From an uncultured Phocaeicola sp. (GTDB lineage: Bacteria > Bacteroidota > Bacteroidia > Bacteroidales > Bacteroidaceae): a stretch of DNA of 13,954 bases. A model generated the notes under the pieces. It searched no databases. It was not told the origin of the DNA and worked only from the letters and a program-made list of their open reading frames with translations. Location: assembly GCA_958434805.1 (NCBI GenBank), contig CAUBDX010000044.1, positions 1-13,954 on the forward strand. The letters are read 5' to 3'. Made by a program: the position numbers and the translations under genes. This document shows positions 7,740 through 13,756 of the stretch, piece after piece. Position 1 is the stretch's first letter. The number at the start of each line of letters is the position of its first letter.

Positions 7740-8192
7740 TCAAAAATAAGGTAGTCTCCGTTCGTTTTCCTTGGCGAGGATACGTAATAATTCCATAAAT
7801 GCCGTACTTACATATATACGGTCTGCATACAGCCCGCTGATGAAAGAATGGAAGGACATGCTTACATTCCAGCATAATATGAGAAATGTGTTTACCTGAC
7901 GTGATATGTACTGCTCATGTTCAAGCAATTCATTCAAGGCATTCAATGGCGTTGTCCATTCATGTGTATCCCGTTTCATTTCATTGATTACAACACATCC
8001 TCCATCATGGCATATCCGATTCATCATCTGATAAACCTTGTTCATATTGTCCTGTGCTTGGGAGTTTAGCCAGGAGCTAAGTATTGGAAGCCGTTCATCT
8101 TCAAAATAGACCTGCAATGACAGGTATAAACCGGTTGACCATATTTCTGTATTGATCAACTCATTCATGGCGTTTTCTATTCGTTTATCCAT
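7740..8192 (-). CDS. Divergent ferritin-like protein with degraded ferroxidase site
   Basis: 150 residues that align end to end with the FtnA encoded at 6457-6939. The opening MDKRIENAMNELINTEIWS parallels FtnA, and LYLSLQVYFEDE, LNALNELLEHEQYIS and the overall helix spacing are kept. Of the iron ligands, Glu16 and Glu93 remain, but Glu49 and His52 are replaced by Asn49 and Lys52, and the Gln126 position by a hydrophobic residue (LYADR in place of EQVEEE). Iron oxidation should therefore be impaired or lost. It could still build a shell, or mixed shells with FtnA, or serve another role. The open frame extends 47 codons further up (8333), but the extra residues are not ferritin-like, so the start at 8192 is preferred. 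No frameshift or internal stop is seen, so the gene looks maintained. Confidence 0.8.
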   Translation of the reverse strand: MDKRIENAMNELINTEIWSTGLYLSLQVYFEDERLPILSSWLNSQAQDNMNKVYQMMNRICHDGGCVVINEMKRDTHEWTTPLNALNELLEHEQYISRQVNTFLILCWNVSMSFHSFISGLYADRIYVSTAFMELLRILAKENERRLPYF

Positions 8193-8303
8193 TATCACTC
8201 TGAATATTGAAAATCCATTACTAATATTATGTGTTATTCCCTGTATATAAAAATTCCATTCGATTGTGGGTAACCCATAAAACGGAATTCTTAAACGAGG
8301 CTT

Positions 8304-8334
8304 AAATAATAGGATACTTATCCGCATAGACAAA
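8304..8334 (-). promoter_or_regulatory. Possible promoter of the ferritin-like gene
   Basis: On the minus strand TTTG (8334-8331) is followed after 19 nt by TATTATTT (8311-8304), near the Bacteroides TTTG / TAnnTTTG pattern. Transcription would begin about 105 nt before the ATG at 8192. The -7 box has two mismatches. Confidence 0.35.
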
Positions 8335-8351
8335 TTGTCACAAAAATAGTG

Positions 8352-8561
8352 CTATGGTGTCTTTTTGTCTTGTCTTCCTTGCAGAATATCCAATAAGATA
8401 TCCAGTTCTCTTTCTATTCCTTCAATCTTATCGGAAATACAGTCCAAAGTATTATGGTGCAGACTAGCTTTACAGTCCTGCAACTCTCTTGATAGAGAAA
8501 GTACCTGCAACCAAAGTTCTTCCTCTGTGTGACAGGGGGAGTTACTATTATCTAGTACCAT
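8352..8561 (-). CDS. Hypothetical small helical protein
   Basis: 69 codons from the ATG at 8561. I recognise no family. After a polar start (MVLDNSNSPCHTEEE) the protein looks like one or two amphipathic helices with regular leucines, LWLQVLSLSRELQDCK and IEGIERELDILLDILQ, ending in a basic tail, so a short coiled coil is plausible. The frame stays open up to 8744, adding a hydrophobic IPFIIIIIQI stretch, but the codons there look random and no better start is evident. It lies on the same strand as, and 159 nt before, the ferritin-like gene. No Shine-Dalgarno site is visible. It could be a chance ORF. Confidence 0.4.
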   Translation of the reverse strand: MVLDNSNSPCHTEEELWLQVLSLSRELQDCKASLHHNTLDCISDKIEGIERELDILLDILQGRQDKKTP

Positions 8562-8799
8562 AGAAGGAGAAGGCAGAAAAGTGTCTTGGCATGTAATTTG
8601 TATGATTATGATAATGAACGGTATGTCCCGAAAGAGACAGGATGGAAATGAAAGGATAGAATATTCCACAAAAGACAGTAACAAACGAAGGGGGGGGAAG
8701 TCGTTGGAGACAGTTGTCTCGCTTTTAAAACAAGTTGCTTTCATAATGTTTATAATAAGCCAACCCTGTTCCCTGGAGTTGTGTTTATATAAAGTTAAG
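8562..8799. other. Non-coding spacer with a G8 tract
   Basis: No convincing gene on either strand. An uninterrupted run of eight G lies at 8690-8697. If the minus-strand frame up to 8744 were used, this run would fall inside it and could change its reading frame by slippage. Confidence 0.4.
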
Positions 8800-8968
8800 C
8801 GTGGGAACTTTGGTATTACCGTTCAGAAGTATCCCCATACTCAACAACATATAATACACAAAGCCCCACGCCTATATATAACAAAAATCTATATAAATAG
8901 TACGTGGAGCGTCCAATGTATTATCCAATTGTTGTTTCGAAATTGGGGATTTCCTGAACTTGGATAAT
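8800..8968. ncRNA. Cluster of nested inverted repeats, candidate structured RNA or leader
   Basis: No gene is seen here, but complementary segments are dense. GCGTGGG-aa-CTTTG (8800-8813) pairs with CAAAG-c-CCCACGC (8859-8871). Inside it AGTAT-cccc-ATACT (8828-8841) forms a small hairpin. The CCACG at 8866-8870 can instead pair with CGTGG at 8903-8907, with TATATA segments between. ATTATCCAA (8920-8928) pairs perfectly with TTGGATAAT (8960-8968), and within that CCAATT (8925-8930) pairs with AATTGG (8941-8946). The competing pairings resemble a switch or attenuator. The strand is undecided: on the plus strand it would lead into the ORF at 9031. No known RNA family was recognised. Confidence 0.35.
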
Positions 8969-9030
8969 GCCTTAACGCTTTACTATAAATCTTCTATTTT
9001 TAAAAGACTAATACAAATGTAATAAAAGAA

Positions 9031-9210
9031 ATGAATTCTTTCAAAGGAAATATCTCCTTTTTTAAGGGGTGGCTTAATTTTTCTTCATTAAAAGTCTTAG
9101 AATTACTGCCTGCCAAAGCCCGTCACAATTTTTTTGAAATCCTCAAGCTGTACATTAAGCTCTATATAGTACAAGCAGAAAAACAGACCATGATGCCGCA
9201 GGCAGTATAG
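9031..9210 (+). CDS. Short hypothetical ORF, 59 codons
   Basis: Reads MNSFKGNISFFKGW, then LKVLELLPAKARHNF, then a helical ILKLYIKLYIVQAEKQ and stops at 9210. It is basic and rich in aromatic and leucine residues, compatible with an amphipathic membrane-associated peptide. No family is recognised and no Shine-Dalgarno site is present, though AAAAGAA precedes the ATG. It overlaps on the opposite strand the tail of a decayed membrane-protein frame, so it may be a shadow of that remnant. It is the first ORF after the inverted-repeat cluster at 8800-8968. Confidence 0.25.
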   Translation: MNSFKGNISFFKGWLNFSSLKVLELLPAKARHNFFEILKLYIKLYIVQAEKQTMMPQAV

Positions 9211-9617
9211 GCCATAACCCACTCTTCCGTGAGTATCTTATCTATTTGACAATAATAAAAATGTAAAGGAGGATAATGGCATGGACAATATTCGTATCCC
9301 AATACATATAGGTTAACATATAAGGGAAAATGGTCACGGAGCCCACAAACCGTAGAATGAAAAAATATATTTCCATCGTGCACGGTTTATGCCTCTATCC
9401 GGATATTTGGCCGGTGCCGCAAAATGCACAATGTATACTCCATAAAAAACACCAGGGAGGAAAAATAAGTCATACTGAACAACGCCTGTCTGTAATGGGT
9501 CATGGATACAAATGGACTACAGATAATGGCTGCAATGGATATAACGATACAATCAAGCACAAAATAATGTACGAACGTGCCTATCAGTTGCATTTGGATG
9601 AAGCAGTACCACTTCAT
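9162..9617 (-). pseudogene. Decayed membrane protein gene, perhaps the membrane half of a regulator
   Basis: From the ATG at 9617 the frame gives 76 codons with two hydrophobic helices (HYFVLDCIVISIAAIICS and FSSLVFFMEYTLCIL). It hits TAA at 9387-9389 and then stays open to 9162. Around 9250-9370 the neighbouring frames read more convincingly as membrane protein (RARWKYIFSFYGLWAP, then VTIFPYMLTYMYWDTN, then IVHAIILLYIFIIVK), so several frameshifts are likely. Further down, YIELNVQLEDFKK near 9130-9165 could be the cytoplasmic end of the same protein. The layout recalls the multi-helix N-terminus of membrane-anchored AraC regulators of Bacteroidales. That is inference; no DNA-binding part remains. 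A promoter-like pair shared with the adjacent IS end points into it. Confidence 0.35.
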
Positions 9618-9671
9618 GCGATGTTTGGTTAGATTGAGTATGGATATAGGGGCTTAAAAATTAGACAGATA

Positions 9672-9705
9672 CAAATTTACTAAAAAAGGAGAGGCTGTCT
9701 CAAAA
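9672..9705 (-). promoter_or_regulatory. Hybrid promoter made of the IS end and flanking DNA
   Basis: On the minus strand TTTTG (9705-9701) lies in the left inverted repeat of the IS element, and TAAATTTG (9679-9672) lies just outside it, with 21 nt between. Both match the Bacteroides consensus (TTTG at -33, TAnnTTTG at -7). It would start transcription near 9665 and read into the decayed membrane gene at 9617. Confidence 0.55.
9692..9704. repeat. Left terminal inverted repeat of the IS
   Basis: AGGCTGTCTCAAA, the exact reverse complement of 11355-11367. Its outward strand carries TTTTGAGACAGCC, which includes a -33-like TTTG box. Confidence 0.85.
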
Positions 9706-9773
9706 GAGGTGTTTACAAACTTACTTTTGAAGATTTCATCCTTTCAAACTGCTTTTTCGTTGCCATAAGCCTC

Positions 9774-11227
9774 CTAAGAGGCTACTTTTGCAAGATTATA
9801 TGCTATGGCTAGCAGGGCGAACTCAATTTCAACCTTCTTAAATCCACGAAGATGGAACCTCTTGAAGTGCTTGTTGTTCTTGAGGTTTCCAAATACGGCT
9901 TCCACATCCTGTGGTCGCTGACTGCGATATTTCAGACCTTCATCAGAGAGTAGCTTTTCACGTTCTCTTTCCTTGATTTTCCTCAGACGGTGATTTACCT
10001 GTACAATCCTTTCCGAGCGGCTTCTGTAGCACCGGCATCTTAACGGGCAGTCCTTATAGTTACGTGCCTTGTATCTTGATATGGTCTGCACAAAACCGTT
10101 GTTTGTTACCCGCCTTGCATCGGAGAGTCTTTCCATTCTCTGTCCCGTAGGACAATACATGCCGTCGGTTTCTTCGTTATGAAAATAATTGTACTTTATA
10201 AAGGTTTCAATGCCATGTCTGAAAGCATACAGATAGTTCTCTTCACTTCCGTATCCGGCATCACAGACAGACACGTCAGGGTATCTGCCGTAGAGGGAAT
10301 GGAAATCATCCATATGCAGAGGATAGGTGGAGGTATCGCCCAACACTGATGGATGGTATAGTTCAGAATGAACTGTTTATTGGTACTGAACTGGGGATTG
10401 TATCCGGGTTTGAGTTGTCTGTTCTTCATATGGTCATCTTTCATGCGCATGAAAGTAGCATCATTGTCTGTCTTTGAGTAGCTGTTACGTCCGTCAAGTA
10501 TCTTTCCCTGCGATTCATATTTCTTGAGCTGTTCAGGCCATGACTTCCTTACACGTCTTACCTTCGCTTTCATCTTCTTGTCAGCATCCACTCCATTCAG
10601 GGCATCATCTATCTGCCCGAGTGCCTTTTCCACTTTCTCCGGGGTGATATCCTGATAGGCAACCGGAGCGGAATCACGCAGTTCCTGCTTGGTGAGGGAC
10701 TCGGCGTATTGCCATATCTCCTCAAGCTGTTCCGCGATTCTGGATATGCGGGTATGTATAGATTTGCCCCCCAGACGAACGTATAACGGTTGGCGTTCAC
10801 CTCCATCTTCGTCCCGTCAGTACAGGCCACATCCAGACTTACAAAACCTTCCGCCACGAGAAACTTTACAATGGTTGCAAATATCGTCTTCAGCACATCC
10901 TTTAGCCGGCTGCTGCGGAAACGGTTGATGGTATTATGGTCAGGAGTTACATTGCCGGTAAGCCACATGAAGCGTATGTCATTACGACAGAACTCTTCTA
11001 TGCGACGGCTGGAATAGATATTACGCAAATGCATAGACAAGAATCTGAAGCATCATGCGTGGGTGGTACGCAGAACAGCCTTTAGGGGAATACTTACGGT
11101 AAAGTGCTTCAAGGTTTATCTGTTCAATGATGCGGTGAACAACCCGGACCGGATCGTTCCGGGGAATAAAATCGCCTAAACATGGAGGTAAAAGCAGATT
11201 ATCGTTGGATGTGTAACTTTTAAACAT
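9774..11227 (-). pseudogene. IS1182-family transposase, split by at least three frameshifts
   Basis: DDE transposase that would cut and join the IS ends. Four fragments in changing frames make up a nearly full protein. The N-terminus (11227-11021) is MFKSYTSNDNLLLPPCLGDF. Next comes NIYSSRRIEEFCRND through [18 protein letters not shown] (11040 to about 10773), with the first catalytic Asp. The middle part (about 10770-10350) has [13 protein letters not shown]. The C-terminal part (10346-9774) has [13 protein letters not shown] with the second Asp, QDVEAVFGNLKNN with the Glu, and FKKVEIEFALLAIAYNLAK. Frames change near 11022, at the six-C run 10767-10772, and near 10346. All three catalytic residues survive, but no frame holds more than two of them, so the gene is taken as dead. 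GCCTC/GAGGC (9769-9782) forms a small hairpin over its stop codon. Confidence 0.88.
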
Positions 11228-11354
11228 TATCTTTGGGATATCTTACTTGATGCCCTAAGATACAAAAAATTAGGGAGATGGGCAAGTTCTGGCTGAGCGA
11301 AGTTAGGGCTTACCCGATTTTTTGCAGACACAAAAAAGGCCATCCCAAAGTTTA

Positions 11355-11367
11355 TTTGAGACAGCCT
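11355..11367. repeat. Right terminal inverted repeat of the IS
   Basis: TTTGAGACAGCCT, the exact reverse complement of 9692-9704. It also points a TTTG box outward, but no good -7 box follows at the proper distance. Confidence 0.85.
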
Positions 11368-11417
11368 TGTTTATTTTATGTGCAAATGTAACTGTTATCC
11401 TAAATAACCATTCAGAA

Positions 11418-11723
11418 TTATTTCAGCATTTCACCTTTTTCGTTGAAAAACACAACGCTTTCGGTTCCGACGGCATCAACCAAAGTTACTTTATAAGTCT
11501 TTACGCCATCTTCTGCCACTTCTACGGCTGCTTCCTTAATGGTGGATTCAGCATAGTCTTTCTTGATGGCGTCCTGAACTGCCTGCGGGAGTTCCTTTAT
11601 ATCAATCGGTTTAAACTCGTTCACCATTGCAACGATTTCAACATCTGATGCCATGTTGTTAGCGAATGCTACTGAACTACCTAATCCCATTACCAGTGCT
11701 ACTGCAAACAATACCTTTTTCAT
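11418..11723 (-). CDS. PepSY-like (DUF2874-type) secreted small protein
   Basis: 101 residues. The N-terminus MKKVLFAVALVMGLGSSVAF is a clear signal peptide with likely cleavage after Ala-Phe-Ala, near residue 22, so the protein is exported to the periplasm. The mature part has the pattern of Bacteroidales PepSY-like proteins: ELPQAVQDAIKKDYAESTIK, then a beta-hairpin VAEDGVKTYKVTLVDAVG and a final VVFFNEKGEMLK. The function of the family is unknown; binding to peptides or protein partners is only suspected. The frame opens nine codons earlier (11750), but the start at 11723 places the signal peptide at the very N-terminus. It looks intact, unlike the genes around it. The IS right end lies 50 nt past its stop. 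A promoter-like pair is found about 66-100 nt upstream. Confidence 0.85.
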   Translation of the reverse strand: MKKVLFAVALVMGLGSSVAFANNMASDVEIVAMVNEFKPIDIKELPQAVQDAIKKDYAESTIKEAAVEVAEDGVKTYKVTLVDAVGTESVVFFNEKGEMLK

Positions 11724-11788
11724 AATGCTAATTATTAAATTGTTAAACATCTTATCGTCTTACGCTAAAGAATAGACAATCACCGTGC

Positions 11789-11822
11789 CAAATAAATGGA
11801 TATTTATCATATTGCTGTAAAA
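11789..11822 (-). promoter_or_regulatory. Possible promoter of the PepSY-like gene
   Basis: On the minus strand TTTTA (11822-11818) and TTTATTTG (11796-11789) are 21 nt apart, each one base off the Bacteroides consensus. The leader to the ATG at 11723 would be about 60 nt. Confidence 0.4.
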
Positions 11823-12033
11823 CAGACCCTTATGAATTATTCATATTGCATAATGCAAATGTCTGATGGGCATTTTTTCTACAATGATGTGGAATGCGAT
11901 ACACATGGCTACACATGGTCTAACGACTGTGAATAAGAGAGTTGAGACGTTAAAATCATGCAGACGGCATGCGAAAGGAGTCGTAACGAAAGTAATCTCT
12001 CCATTACGGCTCCTGGTTATTATCCTTCTACTG
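11823..12033. other. Spacer with a weak hairpin and a possible leftover gene start
   Basis: No convincing gene. GGAG-T-CGTAA (11977-11986) pairs with TTACG-G-CTCC (12004-12013) and may be the terminator of the lost receptor gene. A 31-codon minus-strand frame (12004-11909), preceded by AGGAG, reads MERLLSLRLLSHAVCM and resembles a worn signal peptide. It could be the remnant of the next gene of the receptor operon. Both are weak. Confidence 0.25.
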
Positions 12034-12156
12034 TTAAAAAGTAATATCCAATTTCACCATGAATGTTATCGAACGATAGCCGCACTCCTTGCTCAACAGG
12101 TTGTTCACCATAAACTGGAAAGCGACTCCCTTTGTCACTTTCACGCCGAAGTAATT
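12034..12156 (-). pseudogene. TonB-dependent outer-membrane receptor, last about 40 codons only
   Basis: The fragment reads NYFGVKVTKGVAFQFMVNNL, then LSKECGYRS, then ITFMVKLDITF and stop. This is the typical end of a TonB-dependent beta-barrel: the penultimate strands with FMVNNLLSKE and the closing strand ending in an aromatic residue. The stretch between NNLLSKE and ITFMVKL is shorter than usual, so part of the last loop is probably also lost. About 600 or more upstream codons are missing. The broken end abuts the broken end of an AraC fragment that is read the other way. Substrate unknown. Confidence 0.6.
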
Positions 12157-12165
12157 GCGTATATG

Positions 12166-12273
12166 TTCGTAAAGGAGATAGCCCATTCGCTGGGATTTGA
12201 AAATACGGCGTTCTTCACCCAATTCTTTAAACGGTTCACCGGCTCTACTCCGCAGGAATATAGAAAACATTAA
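12166..12273 (+). pseudogene. AraC-family regulator, last HTH only
   Basis: Reads VKEIAHSLGFENTAFFTQFF, then KRFTGSTPQEYRKH and stop at 12271-12273. This is the second helix-turn-helix and signature of AraC/XylS proteins (A-x-x-LGF, FF-x-x-FKR-x-x-G-x-TPQEYR). Everything before it is missing: the plus-strand frame reaches back to 11866, but those residues are not AraC-like and partly lie antisense to the receptor remnant. Its stop overlaps by a few bases that of the ApbE remnant on the other strand, so these two genes were once convergent neighbours. Confidence 0.7.
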
Positions 12274-13010
12274 TCTGCCAGATACCTTTTCATTCGCGGC
12301 GAGTACTCTGTCCGGTAGTTTCCGCAACTGTCCGTATAGATAATGAAATTGTCAATTTCCGGATGCTCTTTCTACAACTGACGGGCTTTGCGGCTCCCCA
12401 ACGTCATAAAGGCCGTTGCATAGGCATCAGCAAGCATGCACTGATGGGCAATAATTGTAGCACTCAATATATCCTTTTGAACCGGATATCCTGTTATCGG
12501 ATTGATGGCATGAGCGTATTTCCTTCCATCTTTCAGATAGAAATTACGGTAGTTGCCGGAAGTTGCGAGTCCCAGCCGTTCCGACAGTTGCACAATTTGT
12601 TCAAGCTCGGAGTTTGTTCCGGTACTGTCATCCTTCGGTCTGACAATGCCAATGCACCAATTCCACCCTTGCGGGTTCTTTCCTTTCGCTATCATTTCGC
12701 CGCCGATGTCTATCATATAGTTCGATATGCCTTTGCGGTCGAACAAACACGCGATTATGTTACAGATAGTACCGCCGCCGAGCACCGAGAAATTGAGCAG
12801 GATGCGGGGATCGTCTTTCATCACACGGTTGCCCTGTAAACGCACTTTTCGGAAGCCTACAAAGTGGCGGATACTGTCTACGAGTTGCGGAGTGATGCTG
12901 TCAAACTTTGTAAAGCCAAATCCCCACAGGTTGATAAGCGGTGCACAAGTTACGTCAAATATCCCGCCTGTTTGTTCCGACGCTTGCATGGCTGTGCGGA
13001 AAGGATTGCA
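12270..13010 (-). pseudogene. ApbE-type FAD:protein FMN transferase, 5'-truncated and with internal stop
   Basis: ApbE proteins attach FMN to Ser/Thr of extracytoplasmic flavoproteins. The remnant opens abruptly near 13010 and reads ASEQTGGIFDVTCAPLINLW, so about 90-100 N-terminal residues including the signal sequence are missing. Family motifs follow: MIDIGGEMIAKGKNPQGWNW, LATSGNYRNFYLKDGRKYAH, INPITGYPVQ and ADAYATAFMTLG. A TAG at 12372-12374 interrupts the frame, but the same frame then continues with KEHPEIDNFIIYTDSCGNYR to a normal end at 12270. The usual FSAIAKGY motif is altered to FSVLGGGT, and the Asp of HxIDP is Asn. Truncation, stop and altered motif together say it is dead. Confidence 0.85.
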
Positions 13011-13070
13011 TCAAGTTATATATCTTACGATGTTTTTTGTGCCAAGTGTATCTCTATGTAGAATACATTT

Positions 13071-13262
13071 CTAATTAGCTAAGCGATATATGAAACTAAT
13101 CTTATCGAAAATTTTGTCCGTATCTTCTCCGACCTTTGGGTTAATCAGTTCAGCATATATCTGCATAGAAAAGATTGATTTTGTGTCCTAATACTTTTGT
13201 AAAGTTTCTTATGGCACGCCTTTTAATATACCCGAAACAACAAAGGTATAATGTCCGATATG
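13071..13262 (-). pseudogene. Tyrosine recombinase (integrase), C-terminal remnant
   Basis: Piecing frames together gives HIGHYTF (13262-13242), LKGVP-ETLQK, VLGHKS (near 13190) and MQIYAELINPKVGEDTDKI (13166 downward), ending at 13071. This is the order of the catalytic core of Bacteroidales tyrosine recombinases: HxxRHTFA, SKGVPIETVSKMLGH, then the TQIYA box with the nucleophile. The active-site Arg is now His and the next His is now Tyr, each one transition away from the norm. A stop follows GVP and at least two frameshifts occur. The nucleophilic Tyr (codon 13157-13155) remains. Upstream residues ELIRFNKN near 13290 may extend it. It probably marks an old mobile element; the ApbE truncation point is only about 60 nt away. 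Confidence 0.6.
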
Positions 13263-13433
13263 AAAAAAACTGGATTTTTATTGAAGCGAATCAATTCTTT
13301 TATTATTTTTACCTTTCCTTCCATAACCAACGTGGTGCGCCGTTGCGCCCTGCAGCTGCTCATGTCGAAACAGAAAACACTGGACAAGCAGACGCTGAAG
13401 GAAGCCTTACAGAAAGAAACACAGAAAATGTGA
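13251..13433 (+). CDS. Doubtful 60-codon ORF
   Basis: Reads MSDMKKTGFLLKRINSF, then a hydrophobic IIFTFPSIT and a charged tail KTLDKQTLKEALQKETQKM. A second ATG at 13260 is possible. The charged tail looks like a helix, but the first codons lie antisense to the integrase remnant, and no family is recognised. Confidence 0.2.
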   Translation: MSDMKKTGFLLKRINSFIIFTFPSITNVVRRCALQLLMSKQKTLDKQTLKEALQKETQKM

Positions 13434-13615
13434 AATTATTACGTGGACTCCGACGGACCGCCCTGCTTGTGTTACCGGCTGCCTTGCCCGGGATGAACCT
13501 TTGAGATGCAACCGCCAGACAAAGGGGAAGAGGAACACTTCCATACCCGTAACCCGGCAGGACAGTCTTATGCCAGGGACACAACTATAGAAAAAAGGAC
13601 AGACCTGATAGTAAG
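13434..13615. other. Non-coding stretch, richer in G+C than its surroundings
   Basis: Stops occur in every frame on the plus strand, and the open minus-strand frames give low-complexity residues without family features. Nothing is recognised. Confidence 0.4.
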
Positions 13616-13756
13616 ATGCGTTTGGCAAAAAAGGAAATGATGAATATTAATAATAGAAAAAGACATTTGTTCCGCAAAGCATACGCGGATATGTACATAA
13701 AAGAAGAGAAATATCTTCAAAAGGAGGATTGTTTTCCAGCCCCCCATTATTGGTAG
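13616..13756 (+). CDS. Short hypothetical ORF, 46 codons
   Basis: Reads MRLAKKEMMNINNRKRHLF, then RKAYADMYIKEEKYLQKED and ends in PAPHYW. It is strongly basic and mostly helical in outlook. A second in-frame ATG pair lies at 13637. No Shine-Dalgarno site or family is recognised. It could be a small regulatory protein or chance. Confidence 0.25.
   Translation: MRLAKKEMMNINNRKRHLFRKAYADMYIKEEKYLQKEDCFPAPHYW

Larger units (their letters stand above)
9692..11367 (-). mobile_element. IS1182-like insertion sequence, about 1.68 kb, inactive
   Basis: Terminal inverted repeats AGGCTGTCTCAAA (9692-9704) and TTTGAGACAGCCT (11355-11367) are perfect over 13 bp and bracket a transposase of the IS1182 family on the minus strand. 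The length suits the family. I could not find a target-site duplication at the borders, which fits either an old insertion or a family member that makes none. The transposase is broken by frameshifts, so the copy could move only if another copy supplies enzyme. Confidence 0.85.

Noticed and set aside
8193..8333. 47-residue N-terminal extension of the ferritin-like protein
   Set aside because: The residues are not ferritin-like, and the alignment with FtnA starts exactly at the ATG at 8192.
9774..11227. Programmed frameshifting of the transposase
   Set aside because: Three separate frame changes are needed; programmed systems use one, at a slippery heptamer, which was not seen at each site.
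9680..11380. Target-site duplication of the IS
   Set aside because: The bases outside the two 13-bp repeats do not match each other over any convincing length.
11866..12165. N-terminal 100 codons of the plus-strand ORF ending in the AraC motif
   Set aside because: They are not AraC-like, and the second half is antisense to the TonB-receptor remnant. Only 12166-12273 is supported.
13407..13628. Minus-strand ORFs at the right end
   Set aside because: Overlapping frames with low-complexity hydrophobic and arginine-rich residues, no start signal and no family.
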